From Campylorhamphus procurvoides (Eukaryota; Chordata; Aves; Passeriformes; Dendrocolaptidae): DNA of 64,000 nt. Both the position numbers and the translations under genes were made by a program. Positions 61,544 to 64,000 of the stretch are shown here, one piece after another (position 1 is the first letter of the stretch; the number at the start of each line of letters is the position of its first letter). Under the pieces are notes generated by a model. It did no database searches. It was not told the origin of the DNA and was given only the letters and a program-made list of their open reading frames with translations. The DNA lies in assembly GCA_013396655.1 (NCBI GenBank), contig WBMV01004981.1, positions 1,338,038 through 1,402,037 on the forward strand, written 5' to 3'.

Positions 61544-64000
61544 ATTTTTATCATATTTCTTGTTCCTGTTTTCCATGATGTATTCCTTCTTGTTTTTTTA
61601 TTCATTCTTGCTTTAAGAAGACAGGGACTTTGGAGAAGAAACAAAGAAGTGTTCATAAATGATATATGGTTTTTCAGAGCCCAGGGATCTGAGTAAGCAG
61701 CTCAGTACAGCAGAAGTGTTCTGTAGTAAACCATGGCATTGCAAATATACAGACACTGTATTTGATCAGTGGAAGGTACTTTGTGTGCCCTCTTTTTCCG
61801 TTGCTTGTAATGGCACAGTGTGTGTAAGATATATCCCTATCTAGATTCAGTCAGCTGCATTCATCGTAGGCAGTGAAGGCTCAAGACAACAGAGGCATCA
61901 CCTGAACCAGTTCACCAGGAGAGATAACACAATCAAGTTGCCACTTAACATTTATACTCTAGACACCTATCAAATAGGAATTGCACTGAAATCAACAATT
62001 CTCTAACAAATAGCCCCACAAACTGCAAATCCTACAGTATCTCATTTATGTGTACATGCCAGAGTTGTCATACTTGTTTCAAACCGTGAAATTCATAAAT
62101 CAGGATTTGAAAAGGCATACATTATAGTTGGTTTCAGATAACAATATTATGAGTTAGAGATGAAAGGGAACAGGTTGGCCAAACATCAATCCAATCCCAA
62201 ACTGGTCTCTGTTTTTAAAAAAAATAAATTAAAAAATTGAACACATTTATGCTTTTTCATCCTATTACACATTTTTAAAGTAGATTTGAAGGCAATCATC
62301 TTCACAATTCTACATGTAGAAGGTAGCCCTGCTCAATCCCTTCATCTCAATTAGCTACAGCAATCGAAACTGAAATTCAACTCCAGATCATGGGCATTCA
62401 ATTGTAAAAGTCTACAGTGTTGATGTCTAATGTAAGGTGAGTGTTTCAGGTCTCAGTTGCGATTAAGGGAGATAATGACCGAGATGTCACTGCAGACATA
62501 TAAACATTGAGTGTCCTTTGAACCCGCCCTAAACTGTCCAAGATATCTTAATGGTGCTGGCAGATACAACTAGGATTGCTGGATATTGGAAGAAGCAGCT
62601 GGATGAAGGCTACTCTGGTTGCCTAATTTTAGGCAGCTGAATCCCATCACTAGTCAGTACAGCCAGTGGTGTCTACAAGATTCCTTGCTGCATGCCAAAG
62701 TTATCATGCTGAGTGCTGCCTTCCACTTCCATGGATTCAGACACCATTAAGGACACAAGGACCTTCTCTCTTTTCAGTCTGTTGTGTTTCCCCACTCTGC
62801 TGAAACACTACCCTATATTGTGCAGCAGTTCACAGCTAACATGACCAATCCCGACTTGTAATCTTTTTTCCTGCTGCACCATTTGCTCTCTTCTTATTGA
62901 AAATGCCCCCCTTCTGTTTTTTTATTCAGACGCAGAACCATGGAGACATCCTTAATTTTCTTCTGCCTCCTACTATACATGCACTGTCTCCATGTTCAAT
63001 TTGTTTTCATTTCAATAATGCACTTAAGATTGCCTCCAGTAGCCAAGATATCTACCCACAGTTTTAAAATTCCTCATAATGTCTGCATTATTCTTTGACA
63101 CCTACATTACATCCTCCAGTTCTATCTCAGCCCTGTTGCTGTTAAAAAAACTCCTTGACTTGGACAGATCATTTCATGCCTTTCACCAAATCTTCTCCTT
63201 TGACCCCAGCTCCTAAGAAAACTGCGTGGAAATTTTTCATGCTGATCTTACTGTATCTCAGGCTCTTTTTTCCCTGTCATATTCCTTTTCATGCCCTTCA
63301 TCCCAGCAGTACCAGCCTTGCTAATCCCTTTATTGTTTTCTCCCACACACATCACTGTCTGCTACCAGCTAATGTTTGTAGTGCCTTTCTAACCCTCTCC
63401 TCTGTCAAGTGTGTCCTGAAGATCAATTCTTACGAAACACCCGCAAACATTATGTCACACTGAAAATGTTCACTGCTGTTGTGCCACATCCAGGATGCTG
63501 ATGGACAAGATGAGCTACTTGCCATGCACAAGGCTGGGGTTGCCATTACAAATGAGAGCTCTGATAGGAAGCAGGCGCAAGCTGAGAAAGTAGAGCAATA
63601 GCATGGACAGCTCTAACAATTTTTGGTGAAACCTGTGAAATGTTCACATTCTGAAATCTACTGCAAGATAGTCTTCTACTGGCACTGGCTTCTTACACTC
63701 CACCTTAGTGCTCAGGGGTCATCCCTTCCTAGGAATGGGTAAGATACTCGATGTCTTTTCTACCTTGAAGCCATTTCAGTGTTCTGATGGGGAAAACATA
63801 TGATGATGGCTATTGAAACCATATTGAGAGCATATTAAAAGCCATTTAAAACTGGACTTGAAGTGGAGTCTTTATGGAGCTGCAGTGACAATAGTCTCTG
63901 AGGGCAATAGGTTAGAGATCAAACAACATGCATTAACGCTACTGAGAAATTTTCTGGTAACATTCACAATAATTATCTGGTCTTAACAGCAGTTTCTTAG
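61544..64000. other. Unique DNA without recognised genes; pyrimidine-biased part
   Basis: No exon or RNA gene recognised. From about 62750 to 63440 the plus strand is strongly pyrimidine-rich. This explains a long plus-strand frame at 63155-63463 rich in Leu, Phe, Ser and His that has no domain. The strand bias could mark an old, unrecognisable insertion. Confidence 0.5.

Noticed and set aside
63155..63463. 102-codon plus-strand frame
   Set aside because: It lies in a pyrimidine-rich stretch that generates Leu/Phe/Ser/Pro-rich frames by composition alone.
1..64000. tRNA, rRNA, CRISPR array, bacterial operon or phage features
   Set aside because: None noticed: no cloverleaf with A/B boxes caught my eye, no regularly spaced identical repeats, no run of adjacent long ORFs. 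A tRNA or covariance-model scan was not possible by eye.

Overview
The window looks like bird nuclear DNA. It is AT-rich and almost free of coding sequence. The interspersed repeats are chicken-repeat-1 (CR1) LINEs ending in the typical run of 'gattctatgatt'-like octamers, plus one solo LTR of the avian ERVL type (TATA box, AATAAA and TG...CA ends). There are no operons, ribosome binding sites or long bacterial-type ORFs. Species and locus cannot be named from the sequence, and no exon of a known protein-coding gene was recognised.

Layout. (1) About 1-2560 is a CpG island, surely a promoter region, with an NRF1-type palindrome at the left edge, GC boxes and a CGGTG microsatellite. It and its right shore (to about 3340) hold three exon-like pieces with good splice signals at about 596-624, 1152-1233 and 3174-3257. 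These join without a stop into one short frame, so a rightward spliced transcript (lncRNA or microprotein) is possible but unproven. A G-quadruplex motif sits at 2794-2816. (2) From 3340 to 64000 is a gene desert or a very large intron. Landmarks in it are CR1 3' ends (8480-8597, 8941-9125, 44584-44729), a long internally deleted CR1 (about 21180-23276) split by a 553-bp solo LTR (22078-22630), two much older L3/CR1-like LINE remnants (36940-37295 minus, 61062-61543 plus), an AT-rich tandem duplication (23818-24140), and microsatellites. (3) At about 28200-28790 on the minus strand are broken reading frames that read like Ty3/Gypsy-type reverse transcriptase, a class considered rare in birds. 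This is the most unusual item in the window.

How it works together: the left edge is probably the 5' end of one or two genes (possibly divergent), and the remaining 60 kb would be intron or flanking regulatory DNA. Candidate regulatory stretches are flagged at 2600-2770, 41709-41718, 48480-48720 and 56030-56640. They rest on base composition and motifs only, because no alignment could be run.
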